Below, in pieces: positions 1 to 9,916 of a DNA stretch of 64,000 nt (positions are counted from its first letter, which is position 1; each line of letters begins with the position of its first letter). The stretch covers positions 186,001 through 250,000 of the forward strand of contig JAEHOE010000010.1 of the NCBI GenBank assembly GCA_016858145.1, written 5' to 3'. Source of the stretch: Edaphochlamys debaryana (lineage: Eukaryota > Chlorophyta > Chlorophyceae > Chlamydomonadales). A program made the position numbers and the translations under genes. Under the pieces are notes generated by a model, which worked only from the letters and a program-made list of their open reading frames with translations, was not told the origin of the DNA and did no database searches.

Positions 1-65
1 GGCAGCGACCCGGGGGTCCACGCCGCACACACAGCGCAGGGTCGGTAGCGACTCTGCCCCCATGA

Positions 66-3000
66 ATGTATCCTGAGCCCCTGCCTCCACCGCCCCCGCT
101 CTACGACGGTCCGCCCCCGCAGTCCGACTCGTGGGACTACAACCTCATGGGCGGTCTGCAGGTCTACTACGGCGGGGAGCCTGCGCCCTTCGTGGGCATG
201 GCCAGCCCCTGGGCCCAGGTGGGGCCGCGGCGGCCGGGCACTGGACTTGCGTGCCCTATCCATGCCGAGCTGGCCTGAGCGAATATGCCACACACCAAGA
301 CTGCCTGAATGGGCCCGCTGACGAGGGCTTGCTTTCCGAGGCCAGTCGTAAGCCTTAGGAGCCCCGGTGCCCCTGCAGGTGCACGTGCTGGCCGAGGGCG
401 AGGCCATCATTGGCGCGACCGTGGGCCACAGGGACCTGATTCAGGTGGGGCGTGCGGGCAATCTGGGTATCTGGGCATGTTGGGGGTTGGAGACGGCGGA
501 CGTCGTAGCTTGGCCTCCAACATGACCTACCTTTTGACTTTGACCTACGGCATGCCCGGCCGGCTGACCTCAGCATGCGGCGTGCGGCACTGCTCACCCC
601 AGGTCCTCGTCTCCACCCTTGCCTGTGGGCAGCCCCTTGTCTCCACCTCACTAAGCCCGTGCCCCGCCCCCCTGCTCCCTCCTCTCCCAGGGCATGGAGC
701 TCCTGACTAGCCTGGGCCGCACCCTGGCCCTGGGCGCACCCAAGGCCGCGTGGCAGAACACGGCCGTCGCCAACCCCTGCCCCAGCGGCCGTGCCGTGCT
801 TGTCGGCATCCAGGGCTATGCGGGCATGGCCGTTGACGGCGTGACTCTGGTGTGGAGCGACCCAGGTGAGGGGGGGCACTGCAGTAGATGCGTTGTCAAG
901 GCAGGTCTAGGCTTGTCAGAAACCTCCCTTCTACGGTATTCCGCCCGGCGGGGTGGCCGGTCCGGTACAGCCACGCGCACGGGGCGCATCGAGGGCCCCA
1001 CGGAGAGATTGCACCCATACGTACCGGTACGAGCGAGCTCGCCAACCCGCCTGCTTCGCTTGAGGTGACGTCACGGACGTGCACCGTGCATTGTGCATCA
1101 TTGGTGCCTTCCCCCACCGCAGCCGGCACGCCCCGCCGGCCCCGCACTCCCAAGCCGCCGAAGGCGCCCAAGTACCCCAAGGCCCCGAAGGTCCCCAAGA
1201 ACCCTCGCCGGCCAAAGGTGCGCCAAACGAACTCGCTCTAATTTTCGGGGCTTGTTGTCCAGTCACGGTTGGAGGCTAGAGCTGGTCGGGCGTTCAACTT
1301 CCACCTTCCTCCCCACTCGCTTCTGCCTCCGCCCCTTCAGGCGCCCCCGGCCCCGCGCACCTGCACCGGCACCAGCCTGACCGTGGGCCCCTTCGGCAGC
1401 ACCACGGGCGGAGGCCCCTTCTCGGATGTGGCCTACGCCCGCCCCGGCCGCCCCATCAGCCGCATCGCATGGTGGGTGGGTTGCCGCGAGGAGAACCACA
1501 ACACCGAGGGACCAGGCACCAGGCACCTAGGCAGCAGCAGGGACTAGCTAGGTGAAGGTCGGGCACAGAAAGAAGGACAAGTCCAGCGAGGGACCCGGCA
1601 CCAGGCGCCAAGGCACCAGCAGCACCTCGGCGCAGATCCGGTATTGGCGGATGACTGATGGATCTGACCAATGCACCTGTGTTGATGGCCATCATCCCTG
1701 TCTGGCCGGCTTCCCACAGGTCCGGCGGTGAGTACCAGCTGACGGGCATCCAGGTGCGGCCGGGGGCAGCGGGCAGGGCAGGGAGGACCTCAGCTAGGGT
1801 TGAGTGTGCCTGGGAAGGCGGGCGGGGTGCCGTGGTCTCTGCACTTCCTCTGCTTTGAGTTGACAGTTCTGCTGGCTCCTATCTCTCCCACGGAGGGGGG
1901 CCGGGATCATTGCATGTCTTCTTTACGATCGAGGTTACCACTCCATTCGCCCCTCGCCCCCGGCCCTCGTCCCCGCTCTAACCCCAGGCCTACTACAAGG
2001 GCGTTCCCGCGCCCTGGCACGGCGAGGGCGGCGGCGAGGTAATTGACCTCCGTGCCGGGGAGACCATCGTGGCGGCCCGCGTGAGCGCCAACCCTGAGGG
2101 CGGCGTGCACGGGCTCGAGCTCACCACCAGCCGCGGCCGCACCCTGCGCCTGGGGGACACGTCTGAGTACTACATGGAGGTGGGTGGGGCCGTGGTGGGC
2201 AGGAGCCGAGCGGGTAGGAGACGCGAGCTGGCTGGCGGTGGGGTCCTGTACGGGCTCGGAACAGTCAAGGCATGGGGGCAGCAGAGGCGGCTGCTGCTAC
2301 AGAGAGCACGGGTAGCAACTGAACAGCACCGCCCGTGACTCGCCTGTCAGTGACTTGTCTTAACCCACGCACAACGTGTGTGACCGCCGCACGCAGGAGG
2401 CCACCCCCTGCGCGACGCTGGGCAAGCCCCGGCCGGTGCTGCAGGCCTTTGCGGGCCGCGCGGGCGCTTGGCTTGACGGGCTGAGCCTCGTGTGGACCAT
2501 CCCCGAGAGTGCTTCGCCCCTGCCGCCCTCGCCCCCTCGGCGTCCGCCCTCGCCGCCGCTGCGCTGTGAGTCAGGGCTGCAGGGCTCGGGTGTTGGTTGA
2601 CGAGGCCTGTACTTGACTCGAGGTCCTCTGTCGTCCGCCCTCGCCCCCTCGTGCATTACCGGTACCACTTCCTTGCCTGCTTCTCCTGACTTCCTTGCAT
2701 CCTTGCACGCTATCGTCGCCCTCATTCCGACGTCCGTTACGAAACCCCTGCCCGTTTCTCCCACCTCCCACCACCAGCGCCCGCGTGCACCGAGTCCCCC
2801 GAGGGCCCGTACGGCGGCACTGGCGGCGGCTACTTCGATGACTCATACGACGCCGCCAAGGGTCCCATCACGCGTGTGGCTGCCACGTGGGAGGCCCAGC
2901 CGGGGGGACTCATGACGGGCATCAACTTCGCGTACGGCTTCGACCCCGCGCCCTGGAGGGGCCTGGGCGGCGCCAACTTCACCACCATCCCCATCCTGGT

Positions 3001-3651
3001 GGGTGGCTGGGAGGATTGCGATGCGATGCGATGGGGGCTTGGGGCGTTGTACCTGGAGGAGTATGTACACAACGGATTCAGCACGGCGCTGCTCGCACAA
3101 GGTTGAATGCGGGCACTGAGCACAGAGCACGGCGCGCACCTCACGAGCAGCTTGGTTCTAACCGCCTCTATGCTCCTGCGTGTGCCCTCCGCAGAAGGAG
3201 GAGCGCATTATTGGTGTGCGGGTCGGCTACGGGAAGTACGTGCAGGTGCGTCGGCAGTACGGCCGTACCGAGCAGACACGGGCTCCTCCATCCGCTGCCG
3301 TGCGCAGTGTCGGTTGTACGTCCGTGGGCGCCCAGCCGCCATGTACCACCCGGCCCCAACCCCCCTACCCTCCCCCTTACCTGCCCAGGGCCTCCTGTGC
3401 CCGGCCGCTATTCCCTCTTCCAAACCCTTGCTATCTCCTCACACCCCCCTCCCCAGGGCCTGGTTCTGGAGACCACCCGCGGCCGCAACATCACGCTGGG
3501 CCAGGTCCCCTCCCGCTGGAACACGAGCGCCGTGGCCACGCCCTGCGCCCCGGCGGGTGCCAAGCGCCTGCCCTTCCTGGCCTACATCACCGGGTCGAGG
3601 GGCATGGTGCTGGACAGCATCGACTTTGAGTGGGACATGGGCACTCAGTGA
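66..3651 (+). CDS. Secreted jacalin-like lectin repeat protein (5' incomplete)
   Basis: Eleven exons are visible: 123-218, 379-444, 691-865, 1123-1217, 1341-1471, 1720-1753, 1988-2179, 2397-2565, 2778-2998, 3195-3245 and 3457-3651. They sum to 475 codons ending in TGA. The first exon may extend back to an ATG at 66, adding a proline-rich stretch, or begin after the acceptor at 121-122; no signal peptide is visible, so the true start probably lies upstream. At least three related beta-strand-rich modules can be seen. Each ends in a segment like LELTTSRGRTLRLG, a Cys-containing loop, and a closing strand with L-D-x-(I/L/V)-x-x-x-W. This pattern resembles jacalin-type beta-prism lectins, which bind sugars. 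Modules are joined by a Lys-Pro linker (exon 1123-1217) and a PPSPPRRPPSPP linker, as in algal wall or extracellular proteins. Family call is from motif resemblance only. Confidence 0.6.
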
Positions 3652-4832
3652 GGGGCCGAGGTACAGTCATACATGACGGTTGTACGGTGTGAGCGAGGGC
3701 CCCCGCCCGTGGGCACGGAGTCAGGGGCCGAGGCGGCGAGGCCCCGCCGGGTGAGGCCCCGACCGCTGGGTGGGGAGGCATCGCCTGCAGGGTCCACCGC
3801 CGGGTCGAGCAGATAGAAGGGCATTGTGCGACCGGGTCCGGGTGGCCTTGCCGCCCGGTGTCAGTTTTGAGGGACTTGAACAAAGAGAGGAGGCCGGGCA
3901 GCGTGTACGGGGGGGGCGGGGTGGGGGGGTGAAGACATGTGTGGGGTTGGACTGGGGGGCTTGAGTGCCACACACGCAGCAGGGGCCAATGCGTGTTCGT
4001 GCAATGGATGGTGCAGTGATGGGAGGTGTGAGACGACCAACAGGAAGAATACAAGTAGGCAGGGCCCAACGGCAGCACTGCGCATACCGGTACAGTTACA
4101 CACCGCACTGTCGTGCTTTCCATTGTGCTGCGTGGGGCCTACTTGCTTGGATATGGGCACGGAGTAAGCAGGTGCTAGCCCCATTTGAGTCTATATGTTT
4201 ACTTTTCAGGACCGGCGCAAGTGGGGGTGCGCAAGGTCAGGCCAGATCGTGCGGGACGGCGGGACGGTGCCGTGTTCAGACTGCTGCATGCGCTTGCATG
4301 GCGCCGTGTGCAGTCAGTGGATACATGAGAAGGCATGTCGCATGTATGGAGTGTTGCTGGGTCGAGCAACGGCCTCGCTCGCTTGGCAGGGCCCGGCTAT
4401 GGCGGGGGGCGGCGCGATCAGGCAGCCCGTGTGGAGGGGGGTGCGCGGGACGGTTGCCCGTGGGAGCGCGTGCCAAGTCGGGCGGCGCCGAACGCTCTGT
4501 CGAACGCTCTGCCCCCTGCTGTGCGCCGCCACACCATCCACCTTCGCCTGCGGGGCGCGCAGCTGCAAGCGTGCCGCGTACGCGAGTCGGGCAGCGCCGG
4601 CGCGCGTCCGCCTCGGTCCCCCGCGTCAAGGGGCCAAGGCGGCGGCGCGTCAAGCGCGAGGGTCCGCAAACTGGTCCGGCGCCAACAGCCTGCATATACC
4701 CGCACAGTTCACCTCCGCGCTCCATATCAGCCTGCCCCTGTCTCTCCAGTCAGCGCAAGCACACGCGCAACTCGCTCTCGAGTCCCCTCCAGTACTCCGC
4801 CCGTAGCCTGCGCGCGCCTGCCGCCTGCCGCC
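3652..4832. other. Intergenic stretch with no convincing gene
   Basis: This holds the lectin gene's 3' flank and the 5' region of the first small hydrophobic gene. Open frames here lack exon-like boundaries. Short segments, for example around 4157-4185 and 4621-4654, recur at about 5977-6002 and 6281-6314, so the stretch is part of a tandemly duplicated unit. Confidence 0.6.
4621..4654 (+). promoter_or_regulatory. Conserved 5' block of small hydrophobic gene copy 1
   Basis: A 34-bp block with two GCGTCAAG motifs flanking a GGCCAAGGCGGCGG core is repeated upstream of copy 2 (6281-6314) with one base different. A TATA-like atatac lies near 4694. Conservation in otherwise diverged flanks suggests a promoter or 5'UTR element; the role is inferred. 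Confidence 0.4.
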
Positions 4833-5597
4833 ATGGGTCTCATTACCTTCAGCCTGTTTGCGGTGAGCGTTGGCTTCCTTGGGCGATCACTTCAGGCCGT
4901 CACGGCGGCACTCCCTGCGCCCGCCTAGCTCCCGCCCGTCCCCTTCCCTCTGCCCGACCCTCGCCGCCTCCCCTCCCTTTGCGCCCGCCCGACCCTCGCC
5001 GTCTTCCTCACCTCGCTTGCGCCCCCTTCCTACTCCGCCTTCAGATCACGGCGCTCCTGACCTCCCCGGTCTGGGTGCCGACGCTTATCCTCTTCATCGT
5101 GGCCCCCCACGTGCCCATCTTCATCGGCGGCGCCATAGCGCTGCTGACGTCACCCATCTGGATCCCGCTCTCCCTGGTGGCCATTCCTGTGGCCATCATC
5201 ACGTCTCCGATCTGGTGGGGTGGGGGGGGAGCCCTCCGGGAGAGGGTTGCGGGCTGGGAGGGTACGTCTGGGAGGCGGGAAGGGTAGGGGACCCGCCCTG
5301 GGGCCGTGCTGCCCGGGGCAGGAAGCATGCGGGCTCGGCGGCTGGGCTCCGGTGGCATGGGAGGCGTTGTCGCTAGCAGGCAGCGAGGGCACGGTATGGG
5401 ACGGCGGGCACGCAGGCTGCGGGGAGGAGCGACGACAGGGAAGGGCGGGGGCTTGGGCAACCCCCACACCTCCGCCCTGCAGGCCGCAACCACGCACGTG
5501 CCTGTGCTCCGCCCCGCTCCGCCACAACCCCGCCCTGCCCCACCCCGGCCCCGCCGCCCGCAGGCTCACGCTCATCCTTTTGGCCATCATATTCTGA
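4833..5597 (+). CDS. Small hydrophobic TSP-W-P repeat protein, copy 1
   Basis: Three exons (4833-4862, 5045-5214, 5564-5597) encode 77 residues. The start ATG follows GCC and opens MGLITFSLFA; the protein ends in ILLAIIF. The middle is almost entirely hydrophobic and carries the motif (L/I)-T-S-P-x-W-x-P twice (residues about 15-22 and 44-51), plus a third ITSPIW near residue 61. There is no cleavable signal-peptide pattern and no charged soluble domain, so it should sit in a membrane or lipid monolayer. The SP-x-x-x-P spacing loosely recalls the proline-knot hairpin of oleosins, but the overall resemblance is too weak to assign that family. Two paralogues follow in tandem with identical intron positions. 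Function unknown. Confidence 0.7.
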
Positions 5598-5734
5598 GCG
5601 GCGGGGGATGAATGCTCGGCGGGTCTCCTGCGTGACCCATGCATGTGCACGGTGGTGCTGGGGGTCGTGCTCATGAGCGGAGGTCGAGGAGGTTGAGGAG
5701 GCATGCATGTACGTAGTTGCAGCGCTGCGGTGAC

Positions 5735-5739
5735 TGTAA
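5735..5739 (+). terminator. TGTAA polyadenylation motif, copy 1
   Basis: TGTAA, the usual Chlamydomonas-type polyadenylation signal, lies 138 bp past the stop of copy 1. The same 3' flank is duplicated behind copy 2, where the motif reads TGTGA. Confidence 0.45.
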
Positions 5740-5856
5740 GGCAGGCACGTCCTGGCATGCGGAGGTCGAGGCAGGAGGTCCGCAGTGGCAGTCAGGTGGC
5801 AGTGGGCCCTGGGCCGGGTGCTGGTCGGAGGGGGGTGCTTGCGTAGGCCTAGGGGC

Positions 5857-5925
5857 ACACGAGCGCCGTGGCCAAGCCCTGCGTCCCGGCCGGGGCCAAG
5901 CGCCTGCCTTCCTGGCGTGCATCGG
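5857..5925 (+). pseudogene. Scrap of the lectin gene's last exon
   Basis: About 70 bp here match positions about 3521-3590 of the lectin gene's final exon (the stretch coding TSAVA-PC-PAGAKRLP), with a few substitutions and a one-base deletion that shifts the frame. No other lectin exons are nearby. It shows that the duplication that produced the second small hydrophobic gene also carried the 3' end of the lectin gene, which was then mostly deleted. Confidence 0.7.
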
Positions 5926-6280
5926 CTGCCACATGGGCGTGTTTGTGCCAGCTCCAGAATAGAGTAAGGAGTAGGGTATGGAGAAAGCCGGTGCTAGCCA
6001 GGTGCCAGGTACCTGTGAGGGCTACGGCGGGCCGTGCTGATGGCTTGGCGGGGCAACTTGCAGCTGGGGGGGGCCTGGCAGGGGCCTGCCTGTATTGTCT
6101 TTCTTGCTTGTAATGTTGAGCAGCGTGAGCAAAGTTGGTAGGGCCGGGCGGGGATGCCAGGGGGGTGCGGTGCAAGAGCATGCCGTGTGTCGGGCGGGAC
6201 TGGGGAGCGCATGCCGCGTGCCGCGTGCCGTGTGTCGGGCGGCGCCGCCGACTGGAGCAGCAGTCGGGCGCAGCGCTCTC

Positions 6281-6314
6281 CCGCGTCAAGAGGCCAAGGC
6301 GGCGGCGCGTCAAG
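6281..6314 (+). promoter_or_regulatory. Conserved 5' block of small hydrophobic gene copy 2
   Basis: This is the near-identical counterpart of the block at 4621-4654. It lies about 180 bp before the start codon, with a TATAG motif just downstream near 6326. Confidence 0.4.
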
Positions 6315-6490
6315 GCGGCCGCATGTATAGCTATCTTCCTCGCCACAGAGCGCCTTATTTGCACCAGCTGTTGCTCTCAGCGCACCGCGCGCACACGCTC
6401 GAGTCCCCCCGCTCTAGTAGTCCCCCGGCAGCCAGTCGCGCTCCGCCTTGCGTAGGCCCAGCTCCAGCCCACCCGCTGCCGCCTGCCGCC

Positions 6491-7412
6491 ATGGGTCTCT
6501 TCACCTTCAGCCTGTTTGCGGTAAGTGGTGGCTCCCCTGAACCCAAGACGGGCCCGCCCTCATGCGCCTGCCACGGCACGCACACCCGCTCCGCCGCCGC
6601 TGCAGCCTCCCCTCCTGCTGCGCCCGCGCGGCCGAGCAACCCTCGCCGTCCCCACCGCGCTTGCTTGCGCCCCCCCCACCCCCTCCGCCCTCCGCCTGCT
6701 CTTCCCCGCCCTATTACAGATCGCCGCGCTCCTGACCTCCACGGTCTGGGTGCCGCTGCTCATCCTCTTCATCGTGGCCCCCGAAGTTACACTTTTCATC
6801 GGCGGCGCCCTGGCGCTGCTGACGTCACCCATCTGGATCCCGCTCTCCCTGGTGGCCATTCCGGTGGCCATCATCACGTCTCCAATCTGGTGGGTCGGGA
6901 AGGGAGAGGGTTGTGGGAGGCTACGCATGGGAGGCGGCGTGGGGCGGGACGCGGGTAGGGTAACGGACGCGCGCTGGAGCCGTGCTGCCCGAGGCAGGCA
7001 GCACGGTGCTGCCCTTAGGGAGGATGCCGATACGTCTGGGAGGCGGCGTGGGGCGGCGGGTAGGGTACGCGCTGGAGCCGTGCGGGCACGGGTACAGGTG
7101 GCAGGGGAGGCGTTGCTGGCAGGGAGCGACGGCATGTTAGGGGACGGCAGGAGGGCAGCAGTTGGGCACCCCCACACCTCCGCCCGGCACAGCCTGCCTG
7201 TGCTCCGCTGCGACCCCCGCACGCAGTGCATGGGGAGGAGCGACCGGGATGGACCAGGGTCTGGGCACCCCCACACCGCCCTGTATACCCCCACTACGCA
7301 GTGCGCAACCACGCACGTGCCTGTGCTCCGCCCCGCTCCGCCACAACCCCTGCCCCACCCCGGCCCCGCCGCCCGCAGGCTCACGCTCATCCTTTTGGCC
7401 ATCATATTCTGA
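6491..7412 (+). CDS. Small hydrophobic TSP-W-P repeat protein, copy 2
   Basis: Exons 6491-6520, 6720-6889 and 7379-7412 give 77 residues, with exactly the same exon lengths (30, 170 and 34 nt) and phases as copy 1. The protein differs at only a few positions, for example MGLFTF for MGLITF, TSTVW for TSPVW and APEVT for APHVP. The third exon and 3' flank are almost identical to copy 1, whereas the second intron is longer and contains internal GC-rich duplications. Retention of the frame through three exons with mainly conservative changes implies both copies are functional. It is predicted to be a membrane or lipid-surface hairpin protein of unknown role. Confidence 0.7.
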
Positions 7413-7941
7413 GCGGCGGGGGATGAGTGGTCGGGTCTCCTGCGTGACCCATGCATGTGCACGGTGGTGCTGGGGGTCGTGCTCATGAGCGGAGGTCGAG
7501 GAGGTTGAGGAGGCATATAGTTGCAGCGCTGCGGCGACTGTGAGGCACGCACCTCCTGGCATGAGGAGTTCAAGCAAGGCAGGAGGGCGGGGGCGGGGTG
7601 CAGACGGGTAAGGGGGAAGGCGCAGAAGTGTAAACGCCACGCCCGCCGCCCCAAATTCTTTGCCCCGCGTGCTGCGCCGTCCCGTGGGTCCTTCCGCCGG
7701 CTCGCCTCCATGCCGCCAGTCCGCAGACACAGCACCTGCCTAAGAACGCAGCGCCATTGACAGCAGCGCCCACTCAGCACACAAGCACGCCGCCCACGCC
7801 GCCCTCGCTCCCCTCAGTAGCAACTTGCTCACCAGCCCCAGCAGAGGCTCCGAGACCCGCACTTGCAGCGACCCAGTGCTCCGCGCTCGCTCCGTCGCCG
7901 GTACCTCTACTCCCGCTCCCACTGGTGCTGCCGCTGCCGTC

Positions 7942-8542
7942 ATGGGCCTCATCACGGGCACCCTCGTGCTGGTGAGCGGCTCGCAGCAGGGCCCGGGAGC
8001 TGCGCTGGACCTGCTTTCTCGCTGCCCACACCCGCCCCGCCCACACACGCTTCCGGCGCTCGCCTGGCGCCTCCCCTCCCCCTCCCTCCTCCGCTGCCCC
8101 ACCGTCACTCCTGCCCTCCCTTGACTTGTCATCCCGCCTTGCTTGCCGCGTGCAGATCCGCGCTGACCTCCCCGCTGTGGGTGCCGCTGCTGCTGCTCTT
8201 CGTGTTCGCGCCCCACATCGCCCTGTTCCTGTTGGGGGGCCTGGCGCTGCTGACGTCACCCATCTGGATCCCGCTGGGCCTGCTGGCCATCCCCGTCATC
8301 ATCATCACGCACCCTATCTGGTGGGTGGGAAAGGGAGCGGGTTGGGGGCGGGGACGGACAAGAAGGAGCGGGGTTCTGCGTCTGTGAAGCGGGGTGGAGG
8401 AGCGGGGTGCAGGAGCGAGCTTAGGCGGGGACACCGTTAGTGAGCAGGCCCATGGCCAGAGCTTTCCTTTCACCAGCGCCACTCGCCACCCCCTGCCCTG
8501 CCTCGCAGGATTCCGCTGGCCTTGTTGGCCATCATCATCTGA
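7942..8542 (+). pseudogene. Small hydrophobic TSP-W-P repeat protein, copy 3 (frame-disrupted)
   Basis: Exons 7942-7971 (MGLITGTLVL), 8156-8320 and 8509-8542 match the other copies, and the hydrophobic frame of exon 2 (SALTSPLWVP... to THPIW) and exon 3 (IPLALLAIII) is conserved. Exon 2 is five bases shorter near its 5' end. Splicing at the only good donor (7972) and acceptor (8155) therefore puts exon 2 out of frame with the ATG exon, and the frame that would fit creates TGA at the junction. It may be a pseudogene, use an unrecognised start or splice site, or carry a sequence error. It is the most diverged copy, so duplication is older than that of copies 1 and 2. Confidence 0.55.
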
Positions 8543-9916
8543 GGCGGCCTGGACGGATGCAACGCGGGGCATGCTCTGGCCGTATGCCCCACGGTCGCGA
8601 GTGTCCTAGGACGCTGGTCACATGTCCGTCATCGGGGGGGCGGGGGGGAGGGTGCATTCCGTCACCCGGCCCCCTGGTGCACCGTGTCCTGTCGCGTGGC
8701 GGGGCTACGGTGTGTGGACCCGTCCAGTTGTCGGTAGCAGTTGGCGAATGCCAGTAGAGCTGTCCTGGGACCAGGGCGGCTTTGTGCGTGGCGTCCGACC
8801 TTTTTTTGCTGGCCTGGGGCCTGGGACCGCTGCTTTCCACGGATGGAGTTTGGTATGGGGGGAGGGCAGGCGGCCTGGTCCTTGTTGCAATCCTTGTCCC
8901 CGGTCCCAGGACAGGACAGGTATTACTTTCAATAGCGGACTGGAGTTGTGGGTGGCCGGCGCCCCTGCAGGTGTCCTGGGACAGGCTTCAGGACATACCC
9001 CCCCCTCCCGCGTGGCTTCACGGAGTCCCACCGAGTAGCTGACAGGGGTGGCTCTGCTGCAGGACGTCAAGTCAGAGGGACGGCCTGGGCGAGGATTTCG
9101 GCGAGGATGGACGTGGGCATGTCTACGCCAAGCGGATCGTGTGCATCTCTTGATATGCATCCGGCATGAACCGGCATTCGTGACGCGTATGAATGGCGGG
9201 CCTGCTCTGCGGAGGATGGTGGGGGATGGTCGAGGAGGGTGGAGGGATGAGCGTGTCATGGTCTTCCGGCGTGTGGGTCAAGCCCCGAAGTTGCTGCTGG
9301 GTTGCTTGCTGTTCGTCGGATTGCTGCTGTGTGCGGCGAGGGCGCATGTGGAGGGCACCCACGGCCTTCTGGGGGGCGAGAAGGCGAGGGGGCGCGATCG
9401 GTGCAGGTTGGCAAAGGCGCTCTGTAATGCACTGACTGCATTCCTGACCATACACAACAGTCCAAAGCGCTTGAAAATTAGCACGGCTCCACGCAAAAGC
9501 AGTCCTTGAGCCTCACGCACACAATAGTCGCTGCTGCCTTGCCCTTCCTCGGCAGACGCTAGTCAAACGCCTGTAGATTGAGGCTATGTCTGTGTAGGCT
9601 GCGGACGCTGGTATTCTAGAGCATCGCCTGGCGCAGCCCTGAGGCGTGCTGGAACGGAGGGATGCCAGGCAGCTTTGATAATCGGTAGCTTGCTTGTTGC
9701 AAGCAGGTAAGGAGGTCGCAGCCTCGCTGTTGGCTGCCGCCGAAGCGACAGCTGCCATCCCGCGAGTGCCTCCGCGCCCTGCTCCACGCGTGCGTTCGGC
9801 AGCGTAATAACGCTGAGGGAGTGGTGGTCGGAACTATGGTGCCGGCTGTCGCAACGTGGCCACGCACCCATCCTCAACCCACCCACCCTGCCCTGCCCGC
9901 CCTTCAGCGCTTGACC
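8543..9916. other. Intergenic stretch, no convincing gene
   Basis: No exon-like segment with protein motifs is visible on either strand. A TGTAA at 9423-9427 could end a transcript from copy 3. The stretch before 9906 ends in a pyrimidine-rich acceptor-like run (ccgcccttcag) just upstream of the primase-helicase ATG, so a 5'UTR intron is possible. Confidence 0.5.

Noticed and set aside
5360..5460. Possible extra exon in the second intron of small hydrophobic gene copy 1
   Set aside because: The exon 2 to exon 3 junction already gives a perfect frame, identical in copy 2; intron sequence is not conserved as protein.
9048..9509. 153-codon + frame with a hydrophobic stretch (LLLGCLLFVGLLLCAARA)
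   Set aside because: Could pass for a signal peptide, but no downstream exon with motifs connects to it, and it lies in a probable 3' flank.
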